DNA of 64,000 bases. It comes from an uncultured Lachnospiraceae bacterium (lineage in GTDB: Bacteria; Bacillota; Clostridia; Lachnospirales; Lachnospiraceae). This document shows positions 7,078-17,300 of this stretch, in pieces. The notes below the pieces were generated by a model. The model was not told the origin of the DNA. It was given only the letters and a program-made list of their open reading frames with translations, and ran no database searches. How positions within the stretch are numbered: the first letter of the stretch is position 1; each line of letters opens with the position of its first letter. Position numbers and translations under genes: made by a program. The DNA is taken from NCBI GenBank assembly GCA_902779395.1, contig CACZBK010000015.1, positions 1-64,000 on the forward strand, read 5' to 3'.

Positions 7078-10000
7078 CTACCTTTCAGTATTCATATCTA
7101 ATCCTAAAGCTTCCCCCGACCAGTAGAACTCATTATCTGCCATTTGGATCAAATCATCCAGCAGCTCATTATATTTGTAATATTCATACCAGATCATACT
7201 CTCATACGTTGTATTACCTGCCTGCATTCCATGGGAGACTTCGCCGTCGCCAAGGTAAAGCCACATATAATCCTCGTCCGGCCAGAAAGAATACTCTCTC
7301 CATTCACGACTTCCATCAGCATTGGTATGTTCATCAAAAATGACATCATAATAGCACACGTCTCCTTCGGATTTTTCAACCCTTCCTCCGATTGCGCTGG
7401 CAAGGTTCGCCGCAAGACTAGGAACCCTTTCTTTAGTAAGAGGGCCAGTTAAGATATAGTTATATTGATATTTTCCCTTTACTATCTTCAGCTTCTGTTC
7501 GTTACCCTTCTTATCCGTTTTCCTAAATGTAATGCCTTCTACCCATGTATCTCCGGTAAGCTTTATATCCCCGGTGAACGTCATTGTTCCCGTTCCGCTT
7601 AGGATAAGCTTTCCATATCCCTTTGTGGGAAGCTTAAAGGTACCGTTTAAATTTACATCACCAATAATAGTTACTGCCAATTCTATCTTGCTTCCTGTAT
7701 TCTTCGCAGCCTTCACATCAGCATTCATGGCTGCCACAGCATCTTTCCATACGCCGTATTTCTTGCCACCGTAGCCTATGCTCTCTCCGAAAATGCATAC
7801 CTTGCCGCCTGCTGTATAATAAAGATACGTATCAATGATATTATCCGTTATCCCGGTCACATTAAAGGCAGTTTTTAAAGCATCCGAATTTATCTTCTTT
7901 GTTGAAGCCTTAAGTATCTGTGTTCCGTCAGCCTGCTTTACACCGCTTAACTTAACCGTACCACTCACAGCTCCCTTTAGAACTACCGGCTTTTTGAAAT
8001 TATCCGGCAGCACTATCTCACCACCGTTACCTTTAAGTATTCCTTTTACTGTTATGCTTCCATCTGCTGTGGGCTTAAGCGCTGCTCCTTCTTCCAATGC
8101 CAGATCCTTCACAATAACGGTTTTTGCATAAATACCGCATTTAAGTGTCATTAATGCACTACACTTCAGCGTCACTGCTGATGCCTCAAAAGATACTTTA
8201 CCCTCTATGCTCAGATCCTTCTTAGTATCAAGTGTGAACTTTGCCGCAGCTCCTTTCTTTGTTTTCGTACATATAGTCACATCAGTCAGTGTAAGATTTG
8301 TCTTTGATGTAAACTTAGTACCTGTAATCTCTATCACATGCCCGTTTCCGTTAATGGTAACCGATTTAGCTGTCTTAGGAATAGTAAGATTCTTCTCGCC
8401 CTTGACATCGCTGCCAAGTACCAGAATGTAGTCCTTTCCGGAATCCTTCATCTTTTTAAATGCAGATTTAAGGGAATCAACCTTTTCCCCATTAATCGTT
8501 ATCTCACCGGTATTTGTATCATCTTTATCTCCATTATCGCCTGGTTTAGGAGTAGGGGTAGGAGATGGTTTGTTTCCACTCCCTGTTTTTCTGGTCAGTG
8601 TTATACTTTGAGAATTACGTGGCAGATTCAGATATGTTTTTCCATCACTGCCTGTAAATTCAGCAGGAAGTTCCTCGAGTTCTTTACATTTTACATTATA
8701 CGGTGTTTCAATGGTCTGTAAACTGTCACACTTTCCAAAAAAGGAACACAAACGATTATCTTCTACTTTTCCAAGATCAAAATTGCTTAGGTCTATACTC
8801 TCCAGGCTGCTGCATCCGCTAAACATAGTATGCATATCCGTAACCTTACTTGTATCAAAATTACTCATGTTTACTGTCTTTAAACTGCTGCATTTATAGA
8901 ACATCTGCATAGTATACGTTAAAGCCGGAGTGTTAAAAGAACTCAGATCCAGCTTTTCCAAACCTGTACATCCGGTAAACATCATGCTGGTAGTCATTAA
9001 TTTTGAAGTATCTTTAAAAGAAAGGTTCAGATCAACCAGACCAGTGCTCTCACCAAACATACCATTCATATTGTATACCTTACTGACATCCCACTTACTT
9101 AAATCAAGGCTTTTCAGACTCGTAAGACCATAGAACATAGAAGACATATCTTCTACGTTATGTGTATCAAAAGAACTTACATCCAGACTGGTAAGATTAC
9201 TGCATTCCGCAAACATAATACTCATAGATGTTGCATTACTCGTATCCAGTGTACTAACATCTATCGTTTTAAGACTACTACATCCTCTAAACATGCCCTG
9301 CAGGCCTTTAACATTTGAAGTATTAAGAGAAGATATATCAAGAGTTGTTAAGCTGCTGCAATGATCAAACATATAATTAATACTGGTAACTTTATCAGTA
9401 TTAATCCCTTTGATATTCAGATCCGTTAATCCCTTACATCCTGAAAACAAGTAGCCCATATTGGTTACATTACAGGTATTAAGCATACTTATATCCAGAC
9501 TCTTTAATGTTTCGCATCCAGCAAACATAAAACTCATATTCGTAACTTTATCAGTCTTGAAATCACTCACATCCAGGCTCTTCAAAGCTTTACAATAGTA
9601 AAACATCTGAGACATACTATCAACATTAGTCGTATCAAGATTTCTTACATCCAAAGTCTCCAATGCTTCACAATGATAAAACATATCCATCATGTTCGTA
9701 ACAGAAGATGTATCCAGACTGCTAACATCCAAATATTTCAAACTTGAACAATAGCCAAACATATCTATCATACGTTTTGTATTGCCGGTATCAATACCTT
9801 TTAAATCTATACTTGTGAGATTCTTACAATAATAAAACATTTTACTGCAGTCATCTGCTTTTACTCCATTTTCAAAAGATATGCTTTTTATCTCCTCATG
9901 CCCGCCGAACAGCCCTCCATCATCCGGATCATTTATACTATTTATGATCACATCGTATGTAATACCATCTATTGTTGCAGTAGAAGGTACTGTGACCTGT

Positions 10001-12726
10001 GCAGAGGCTCCGTTATATTTTGTTAAAACGATAGCATTACGTTCTTCATCAATCGAATATGTATATTCTTTATACCAATCAGAAGGAGCCTGTGATTCCT
10101 GCTTTTTTGTAACAGTTACTTTACAGCTCTGATCTTCTGCTCCTGTTAAGGATGCAGTAACAACCGCTTCTCCTTCCTTAATACCTTTCAAGGTCACCTG
10201 ATTTCCAACAGTATTTATCATTAATACCGATTCATCACTGCAATTCCAGCTTACGGTTGCTGATTCATCTTCCGGTTCGATCGTTGCCTTTACTACCCGT
10301 GTACCATCCACCGGTATAGTGAGCTTATCAGCTGATAATTTGATACTGATGGCAGGTTCATCTTCTTCGGATGCATGTTTGTACTCATAAACTATCTCTA
10401 CTCCATCAGGAATTGTATATCCCAGTTTATCCCACTGAGCCTTAGTTCCGGGGTAATATATCTTTTCCAATTTCGTACCCCAGGCAGAAATATCATCTGC
10501 TTTTTCTCCCTCTTCTTCATCTCCTTCAAATCTTTTCCATGATAAGGGCAGATAAACACTCTTTGCTCCGATCCAATTTAACATGTTATATATATAGCAT
10601 GTTTTATTGATCACAAAACCTGATATATCCAAATCAGTAAGTGCAATATCTGAAACAAACATATTATTCATATATGTAACGTTTGATGTATCAAATGAAC
10701 TAACATCAATCTTTTTTAAAGACTTACAAAAAGCAAACATAGATTGCATGTCTATGCAGGCGGTCGTGTTAAATTTGTTTACTACAATTTCTGTTGCCTT
10801 ATCACAATGATTAAACATGGAATCAAATGTTTTTACATTTTTAGTATCAAATGTCGACAGATCAATCTTTGTTAACGAATTGCATGAACAAAACATAGCT
10901 TCCATAGTAATTACTTTCGATGTGTCAAAGCCACTTAAATCAATATCAGCTAACGTTATACAACCTGCAAACATACAACTCATATTTGTTACATTTGTTG
11001 TATTAAAGTTACTAAGATCCAGAGTCTTTAATCCTATGCAACATTCAAACATACTGCTCATATCAGTAACTTTTGAGGTATCAAAACTGCTCAGATCCAG
11101 TTTTTCAAGTTTCATTGGATGGCAATCTTCATCTACTTCAGGATCATTCCAGTTACTCGTAAGTCCCTCAAACATATGGGACATATTCTTTACTGAAGAT
11201 GTATTTAAATCCCTTAAATCTAATTCAGTAAACTCAATACAGTTATAAAACATATAAGACATATCTGTCACTTTTGATGTATCAAGACCGGAAAACGATA
11301 TTTCTTTCAATGACCTGCAATCATAGAACATGTAAGACATATCAGTTACTTTTGAAGTATCTATATCGGCAATATCTATCTCTTGTACAGCTGTCAATCC
11401 GTAAAATAATGCTCTACAACTGTTATCTAAAAACGAGATCCCCTTCTCCAATTTAATACTTTTGATCTTATCACGTTGTTTATACCATAATGATACATTT
11501 CCAAGAGAAAGGTTTTGCGTGGTCTGATCGGAATCTAACACTACACCATATTCCTTCCCGTTAATAACAGCCTTTCCGGGAACAACAACATTGTTTATAT
11601 CAAAGCTATCCAGCACAGATTTCAGATGGATCTTTGAATTAATCTCATCTAAATCATATGAATAACTCTCATACCAATTTTCTGCCGGTTCATCTTCTTC
11701 GGATGCAGGTTTATACTCATAAACTATCTCTACTCCATCAGGAATGGTATATCCATAAGCATCCCATTGAGCCTTTGTTCCGGCGTAATATATATGTTGC
11801 AGTTCCTTTCCCCAATTGGAGATATCTTCATAACCGGTTGTTTCACCCAGGTATGCCCTTTTCCACGATACCGGTAAATACAGATCTATTATTTTACTGC
11901 CATTAATGAAGTATTGTGTCTTACATTCTTCATTAAAAACAAAATTACTTATATCAAGACTGGACAGACTTTTACACATAAAAAACATACTTGTCATATC
12001 TGTTACTTTTGAAGTATCAAATCCGGAAACATCGATGTTTTTAAGCGAATCACAATAGAAAAACATATAGTACATGTTTGTCACATTTGCAGTATTAAAA
12101 CTGCTTGTATCTACTTCCTCGAGCCCTCTGCAGTATTCAAACATCTCCCTCATAGAAGTTACTTTAGAAGTATCAAAAGTATGCAGATCCAAACATTTTA
12201 GTTTTTTACAACTATAAAACATCCTGCTCATGTCAGTAACATTAGATACATCTATCTCTGTCACGTCAATTACTTCTACATTCTCCATTCCGGCAAACAG
12301 ACCAATACACTTATTCTCAATAAACTCGACTCCCTTATTCAGCTTAATTCCTTTAATCTGGTCTTTTTTATTTCTCCATAGAGACATACTTGTATCAACA
12401 TACTCAGTATCCGCATCTAATACAACGGTATATTTATGACCATTGATACTTGCTTTCCCGGGAATAACTATATAGGTTCCGCTAAGAGTATCCAAAACAC
12501 TATGAAGAATGATTTTCGAGTTCACTTCATCCAACTCATATGAATAATCCTTATACCAGTCTGTTACAGGCTCTTCCCATGTCACATCTGCTGACTGAAT
12601 ATCACTTTCTTCTGCTGTAGTATCATCTTCTGCCTGTATTGTCATCGTATTCAGATAAGAAGATGATAATAAACTTACCAATAATATCGCACATACAATT
12701 CTTGTAAAGATCTTTTTTCTTTTCAT
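7078..12726 (-). CDS. BspA-like surface protein with DUF285 repeats
   Basis: This is a 1882-residue secreted protein. I chose the ATG at 12726 because GGAGG lies 6 nt upstream and the first residues (MKRKKIF...) form a signal peptide ending near IQAED. Most of the protein is BspA-type leucine-rich repeats of the DUF285 pattern (L-D-L-S-x-F-D-T-S-x-V-T-x-M-x-x-MF), roughly 4, 9 and 14 copies in three blocks. Blocks 1 and 2 end with the same YYxGTKAQWD...IPDGVEIVYEYK module. A Big_2-like Ig domain (KLTIPVDG) separates blocks 2 and 3. Then come a PTPTPKPGD linker and a beta-helix-like region (TINGNGHVIEI). The last 120 residues are of unknown fold, with no LPXTG. It probably acts as adhesin or protein-binding surface. 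It sits 52 bp downstream of the lipoprotein pseudogene and likely shares its transcript. Confidence 0.88.
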   Translation of the reverse strand: MKRKKIFTRIVCAILLVSLLSSSYLNTMTIQAEDDTTAEESDIQSADVTWEEPVTDWYKDYSYELDEVNSKIILHSVLDTLSGTYIVIPGKASINGHKYTVVLDADTEYVDTSMSLWRNKKDQIKGIKLNKGVEFIENKCIGLFAGMENVEVIDVTEIDVSNVTDMSRMFYSCKKLKCLDLHTFDTSKVTSMREMFEYCRGLEEVDTSSFNTANVTNMYYMFFYCDSLKNIDVSGFDTSKVTDMTSMFFMCKSLSSLDISNFVFNEECKTQYFINGSKIIDLYLPVSWKRAYLGETTGYEDISNWGKELQHIYYAGTKAQWDAYGYTIPDGVEIVYEYKPASEEDEPAENWYESYSYDLDEINSKIHLKSVLDSFDINNVVVPGKAVINGKEYGVVLDSDQTTQNLSLGNVSLWYKQRDKIKSIKLEKGISFLDNSCRALFYGLTAVQEIDIADIDTSKVTDMSYMFYDCRSLKEISFSGLDTSKVTDMSYMFYNCIEFTELDLRDLNTSSVKNMSHMFEGLTSNWNDPEVDEDCHPMKLEKLDLSSFDTSKVTDMSSMFECCIGLKTLDLSNFNTTNVTNMSCMFAGCITLADIDLSGFDTSKVITMEAMFCSCNSLTKIDLSTFDTKNVKTFDSMFNHCDKATEIVVNKFNTTACIDMQSMFAFCKSLKKIDVSSFDTSNVTYMNNMFVSDIALTDLDISGFVINKTCYIYNMLNWIGAKSVYLPLSWKRFEGDEEEGEKADDISAWGTKLEKIYYPGTKAQWDKLGYTIPDGVEIVYEYKHASEEDEPAISIKLSADKLTIPVDGTRVVKATIEPEDESATVSWNCSDESVLMINTVGNQVTLKGIKEGEAVVTASLTGAEDQSCKVTVTKKQESQAPSDWYKEYTYSIDEERNAIVLTKYNGASAQVTVPSTATIDGITYDVIINSINDPDDGGLFGGHEEIKSISFENGVKADDCSKMFYYCKNLTSIDLKGIDTGNTKRMIDMFGYCSSLKYLDVSSLDTSSVTNMMDMFYHCEALETLDVRNLDTTNVDSMSQMFYYCKALKSLDVSDFKTDKVTNMSFMFAGCETLKSLDISMLNTCNVTNMGYLFSGCKGLTDLNIKGINTDKVTSINYMFDHCSSLTTLDISSLNTSNVKGLQGMFRGCSSLKTIDVSTLDTSNATSMSIMFAECSNLTSLDVSSFDTHNVEDMSSMFYGLTSLKSLDLSKWDVSKVYNMNGMFGESTGLVDLNLSFKDTSKLMTTSMMFTGCTGLEKLDLSSFNTPALTYTMQMFYKCSSLKTVNMSNFDTSKVTDMHTMFSGCSSLESIDLSNFDLGKVEDNRLCSFFGKCDSLQTIETPYNVKCKELEELPAEFTGSDGKTYLNLPRNSQSITLTRKTGSGNKPSPTPTPKPGDNGDKDDTNTGEITINGEKVDSLKSAFKKMKDSGKDYILVLGSDVKGEKNLTIPKTAKSVTINGNGHVIEITGTKFTSKTNLTLTDVTICTKTKKGAAAKFTLDTKKDLSIEGKVSFEASAVTLKCSALMTLKCGIYAKTVIVKDLALEEGAALKPTADGSITVKGILKGNGGEIVLPDNFKKPVVLKGAVSGTVKLSGVKQADGTQILKASTKKINSDALKTAFNVTGITDNIIDTYLYYTAGGKVCIFGESIGYGGKKYGVWKDAVAAMNADVKAAKNTGSKIELAVTIIGDVNLNGTFKLPTKGYGKLILSGTGTMTFTGDIKLTGDTWVEGITFRKTDKKGNEQKLKIVKGKYQYNYILTGPLTKERVPSLAANLASAIGGRVEKSEGDVCYYDVIFDEHTNADGSREWREYSFWPDEDYMWLYLGDGEVSHGMQAGNTTYESMIWYEYYKYNELLDDLIQMADNEFYWSGEALGLDMNTER

Positions 12727-12778
12727 TGCTTCCCTCCTGTTTTTTGTGATCAACCGTTTAATAAGCACTTACATCATT

Positions 12779-14062
12779 CTACTTCAACTCGTTATAATAC
12801 TTTTCTGCCCAGCCAAGAAATCCATACTTATCCAGTGCTTTTTCGTACCAGTCCAAAGCCAGCTTTTCGTTTACACTGCCTTGTAATCCAAATTGATAAC
12901 AGTATCCCATCCACCACATTGCATATATGTAACCTGCCTTAGCTGCATTATTGATATTTCCATAGCCGGAACCCTCATTATTATTATAAAACATACCCAA
13001 CTCATACTCGGCTGCTCCATACAAAAATACATTTTCATCACTTGGATTCGCCTCATATAAAGGTTTACTTATCTCAACGGCTTTTTTATACCATTTCTGT
13101 GCCTCAAGATAATCATAAAGCCTGTCCGGACCGTATGCATATATATCCTGCATTCTGACAACATTGGCTATCTCCAAGCTCTCCACCTCTCATATACCAT
13201 TTCAATGTATCTTCATACCCTGCATCTCCGTTAGCCATCAGATAAGATTGTGCGATCAGCATGTCTATGCTCCCACTTTCTCCAAGCTCAGTTTCGTTTG
13301 CTGCGGTAAAATACTCCAATGCCTTAGCATGATCAGAATACCCATCAGGATCAATCGGTATAAACGCAGAGATCATAGATGAATACTTATCATTATCCGG
13401 AAGGTAATATTCTCCCAGTTGCCTTAAGGCTAATTGTTTTTCATAAAGTTCTTCTGTTTCACTTGCTGCTTCAAGATATTCTATTGCTTTACTATCATCC
13501 TCTTCTATCACAGCCATACCTATACCGGCAGCTTTACATCCTTTATCATACGCTTCCTTAAAACACTCAGAAGCCTTTTCTTTATTATTTTTCTCTGCTT
13601 CACTGCCACTGTAATAGCCATTATAATATGCATCTCCAATCCTGTAAAGAGCCTCAAGCCGGCCTGTCTCCACAGCCTTTTCATAATATGTTTTTGAACT
13701 ATCAAGAAGTGTATGCCTTTCCGGAGCAGCAGCATCATAATCTAAAGCTTTTTTCTCGGTGATCCTCCCTAAATAGAACAGCGCATCACCATTAGTTTCA
13801 TCCAATCCTGATTCAAGCTGGGCCAGCTTCGCCTGTAGTTCTTCTTCCGCTTTCCTATCCTCCTCTTCAGTATCTGTATTATCCCCAGACCCATTCTGAT
13901 TCGGAGATGTTTCCTCCGTTTCATTTACAGCTGATCCTGGATCAGATGTCTCTTCCTGTTGACTTACCGGTTGTTCCGTATTGTTTGAACAGGCAGTCAT
14001 GCCTATCATCGATGCACGCAAAGCTGCTGTCAATATTCTTTTTTCATCTGATCTTGTTTCAT
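12779..14062 (-). pseudogene. Sel1/TPR-repeat lipoprotein gene with two frameshifts at simple repeats
   Basis: Two overlapping minus-strand frames (14135-13113 and 13186-12779) together make one helical-repeat protein. Sel1-like units such as A-x-x-YL-x-A and W-Y-x-K-A recur throughout. Adding one AT to the (AT)4 tract at 13139-13146 fuses the frames as NAGYIYAYGPDRLYDY. Adding one A to the A6 tract (T6 at 14039-14044) links ATG at 14062 to KKRILTAALRASMIGMTAC, which is a proper lipoprotein signal peptide. The ATG has GGAGG 12 nt upstream. Without that change, only a poor non-canonical start (14083) remains. The mature N-terminus is Ser/Glu/Thr-rich. The gene is either decayed or repeat-tract phase-variable, or the read has indel errors. 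Sel1 proteins act as interaction scaffolds; the partner here is unknown, perhaps the adjacent BspA-like protein. Confidence 0.75.
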
Positions 14063-14233
14063 AAAACCATTCTTCCTCCATTAATAAATTTAGCTTCCAT
14101 ATAAAAAAGTTCCAGCTTCTGCTACTGTTCCGCAACTTTTCATCCTGCCGATTTCTGTGTTTTAAATCAAACTATACATCTGTACTAAAATGTATACCTC
14201 CAAATACTAACTTATCCGGCATTTATTATACAA

Positions 14234-14284
14234 CTAAAAAAGGCTGTCGCCTTGATGATTTTAATCATCTAAAGCGACAGCCCC
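14234..14284 (-). terminator. Terminator of the 1547-aa secreted protein gene
   Basis: A long stem with GGCTGTCGC/GCGACAGCC arms (14242-14250 with 14274-14282) and an inner GATGATT/AATCATC is followed on the minus strand by TTTTTTAG. A TATAAT (14230-14225, minus) just beyond it may be the -10 of the lipoprotein gene; no good -35 is visible. The rest of 14084-14233 shows nothing further. Confidence 0.85.
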
Positions 14285-14315
14285 TTAACTTTACCCAAAT
14301 TGCAATTTCTGAGGT

Positions 14316-17300
14316 TTATTCTTTTTTGCCGTAAACAGCGTATAATGTAATTGTTTTTCCTTTAGCAGGAAGTATCGTAGTCAAATTGACATTTTCACCA
14401 ACTTCAAACAGCACTTCCGTTCCGTTCTTTACAGTCGTCCATCCCTTAAGCTCAAGCGTACTGTCTTTAAGTGTTAATTCACTACCCTTCACAGTTATAG
14501 CTAAATCCGAGGAATACTTAAGCTTTTCACTCTTGATCTTACCGCTTGTCTTTACTTTTTTGCCTTCAAATTTTCCTGTCTTGTTATACTTTACGGTATA
14601 TGTATTTGCAGTAAATTCAGCATTAAGGGCAAGTGTTCCTCCGGCTCCGCCTTCAGCATATTTTTTTATGATAGATGCAGTTATAGATGTAACTTTCTTC
14701 TTCTTGACCTTTCCCTTAACTGTATAATAAACATACCACCCCTTAAAAGTATAACCTTTCTTTGTAAGTTTCGCCATCTTGGCAGATTTTTCATTCTTTG
14801 CTTTCGTATAATAAGCAGTCATGGGATCCGCCCCATTAGTATTGAGTTTTAACGTTGCGGAAATGGTCTCTTTTTTATTTGCCTTGAGAGTAATCGTATA
14901 AGGATTAGCTGCCTTTCCATTATCACGTGAAGCAAAATAACCCGTTTGACTGCGCACACGTTGATTATTTGAGATCACAAAGCACGTGTATACAGTGGAT
15001 GGATCCAGTTTAGCTACATCATCCTTTGTAAAATAGTAATAATTGTTATCGATATCTTCTTTTTTTACAGTCAATGATTGAACGAGCCTGCTTTGATCAC
15101 TGAATTCATAGAAGTTAAGTGTTAATGGAAGCTGATTCTTCAGTTCATTAGTGTATACGCAATAGTATGCATAGTAATCTGTACTGCCGGACAATCCAAA
15201 ACCACTGGATCTGCTGAGCTTATTTCCATGAACAGGGTCGTTATAGTATTCTGTATCATCATATATACTAAGGGGAGTTTTTCCGTCTTTCGTAAACCTT
15301 ACGTAATAACATAAAGCATCTTCGTCAAGTCCTTTTATGTCAAAATATAAACTCTTCCCTGATGCACTGGTGGGGGTGATCGTCAAACCATTAACAAGCT
15401 TATAATCTGCATCGAACACTTCCACTTTAAGTTTTATTTTTTCTACAAATGCTTTTAAATCTGACTCCTTATCTGTAGCGGGAACATCCTCAAAAGGCAT
15501 GGATATATATGCATTTGCAGCACTTAGATCGTTATAATAAAAACTCTGCCAATTATTATCTGTATAAAATACGCCCTTTTCCTTTACATAGAAATCACAT
15601 GTGTAAAGTGATACTTCTTCTCCGGAAACCACTTCATACACTTCTACAGTATAATTCCCGGCAGGTAACGGCTTGGAAAAGGTCCATTTTCCACTATCAA
15701 ACCGGTCATAGGAATTTTCCTTTGTGTATTTAAGTTCCTTCTTTTCCTCAGTCCCGATTATCCTGGCTACCAGCTTATTAGTACTGTGTTTATTCGGTGT
15801 AGCCTCCATATGAACTTCTATATCGGCAGCCGGTGCAATCAAATATCTATCGGTTACCCAAGCATGCAGATAGTCATTATTAACAGGCCCGCTGTAATTT
15901 TCGGACCAGTTATACCATTGAATCCTGAAATTGCCTTCAAACACGGCATCGCCTGATTTTACACGATAATACTGCTGGAAACCATTTTCAGGAATATATG
16001 CAGCGCCCTCAGAGTTAATAGGTTTTAACGAAAGGATACCCTTATTATCTGTTTTACCTGTAGCGGTAGCGGTAATATCCTTTACAGAAGAATCAGTGAA
16101 AAATTCAAGATTTATTTCCGTTCCTTCTTTTACCGTACTGTTAAAAGTGTATTCAAATGTCTGCTTTTTCCAGTTATAGTATGCTGTAACCGGTTTAAGA
16201 TTTATACCTTCTTTATCTTTTAAATATAAGGCTTTAATGGTTTTATTATTATCTTTTCTCTGATCGATTACCTTTTCTCCAACAATTTTAACAATATAAT
16301 CTGTTTCTTCCGGAGCCTTGTTTATTTCCGCCCAATTATCGTTTTTCTTTAATTGATAAACATATCCTTTATCAGACGTTCTTATCACATCATTAACAGT
16401 AGTATATTCAACCTCTTTGTCGTCACATATAACAGGGAATCCATTTTCTTTATCAAGGTTATATCCATTAAGACGGATATAATAGTATTCACCGCTGTTA
16501 TCGTAACCTAAAGAATCGTATCCGATATCCTCTACAAGCGCATAATCAGTAACATGGACATTATTGGTCCATACCATCTTATCCCCGTCATTAAGAACAA
16601 GAGCAAGATCATAGTCTCCCGGTGCAGGTAAACGAACTGTATTTAAATAAACACTTTCAATACGCGAAGAATTATAATCAAGTCCTGTAAAACTGCTTTG
16701 TTCAAATATATCATAATACAGCTTTCTTCCCAGATCATCAGAATAGCAATATAAGGATGAATTGGATGTATAGTATACTCTGTCATTTTTTACAACCTGT
16801 ATACAATTGAACGATGCTGAATCATAATATCCTCCGGTAGGATAAACAGATACGCAGAAATTATCTGTCCATGGTGAAATATAATAATCTCCGGCATCGG
16901 CATTCATCGGTACAAAACTGATCGTTTTATCCAGTTTTATAATATCACTGTACCCGTCATTAACTGTAATTTCGGCTGAGTATTCTTTTCCTTGTTCCAA
17001 CGCAAAATCATCTTTAGCTGTCGTTATCACCAGAGTTTTATTATATCCTTCAAACGAATCATATGTTTTACTTATATTATTTATTGATATCGTAGTAACA
17101 TAGTGTCGTCCGCTTTTTGAGCCGGTAAACTTCAGTATTATAGGATAAATACCATTAGCATCAATATAGTATGAATCAGCCGCTATAAGATCATTGTCAC
17201 GTGACGACCAATCAAAATCAACACTTTCGGGAACCTTAGCAGCTGCTACAGATTCTTCAGACAAAAGATTATTATTTAAACTTAATCTTTCCCACTTTAT

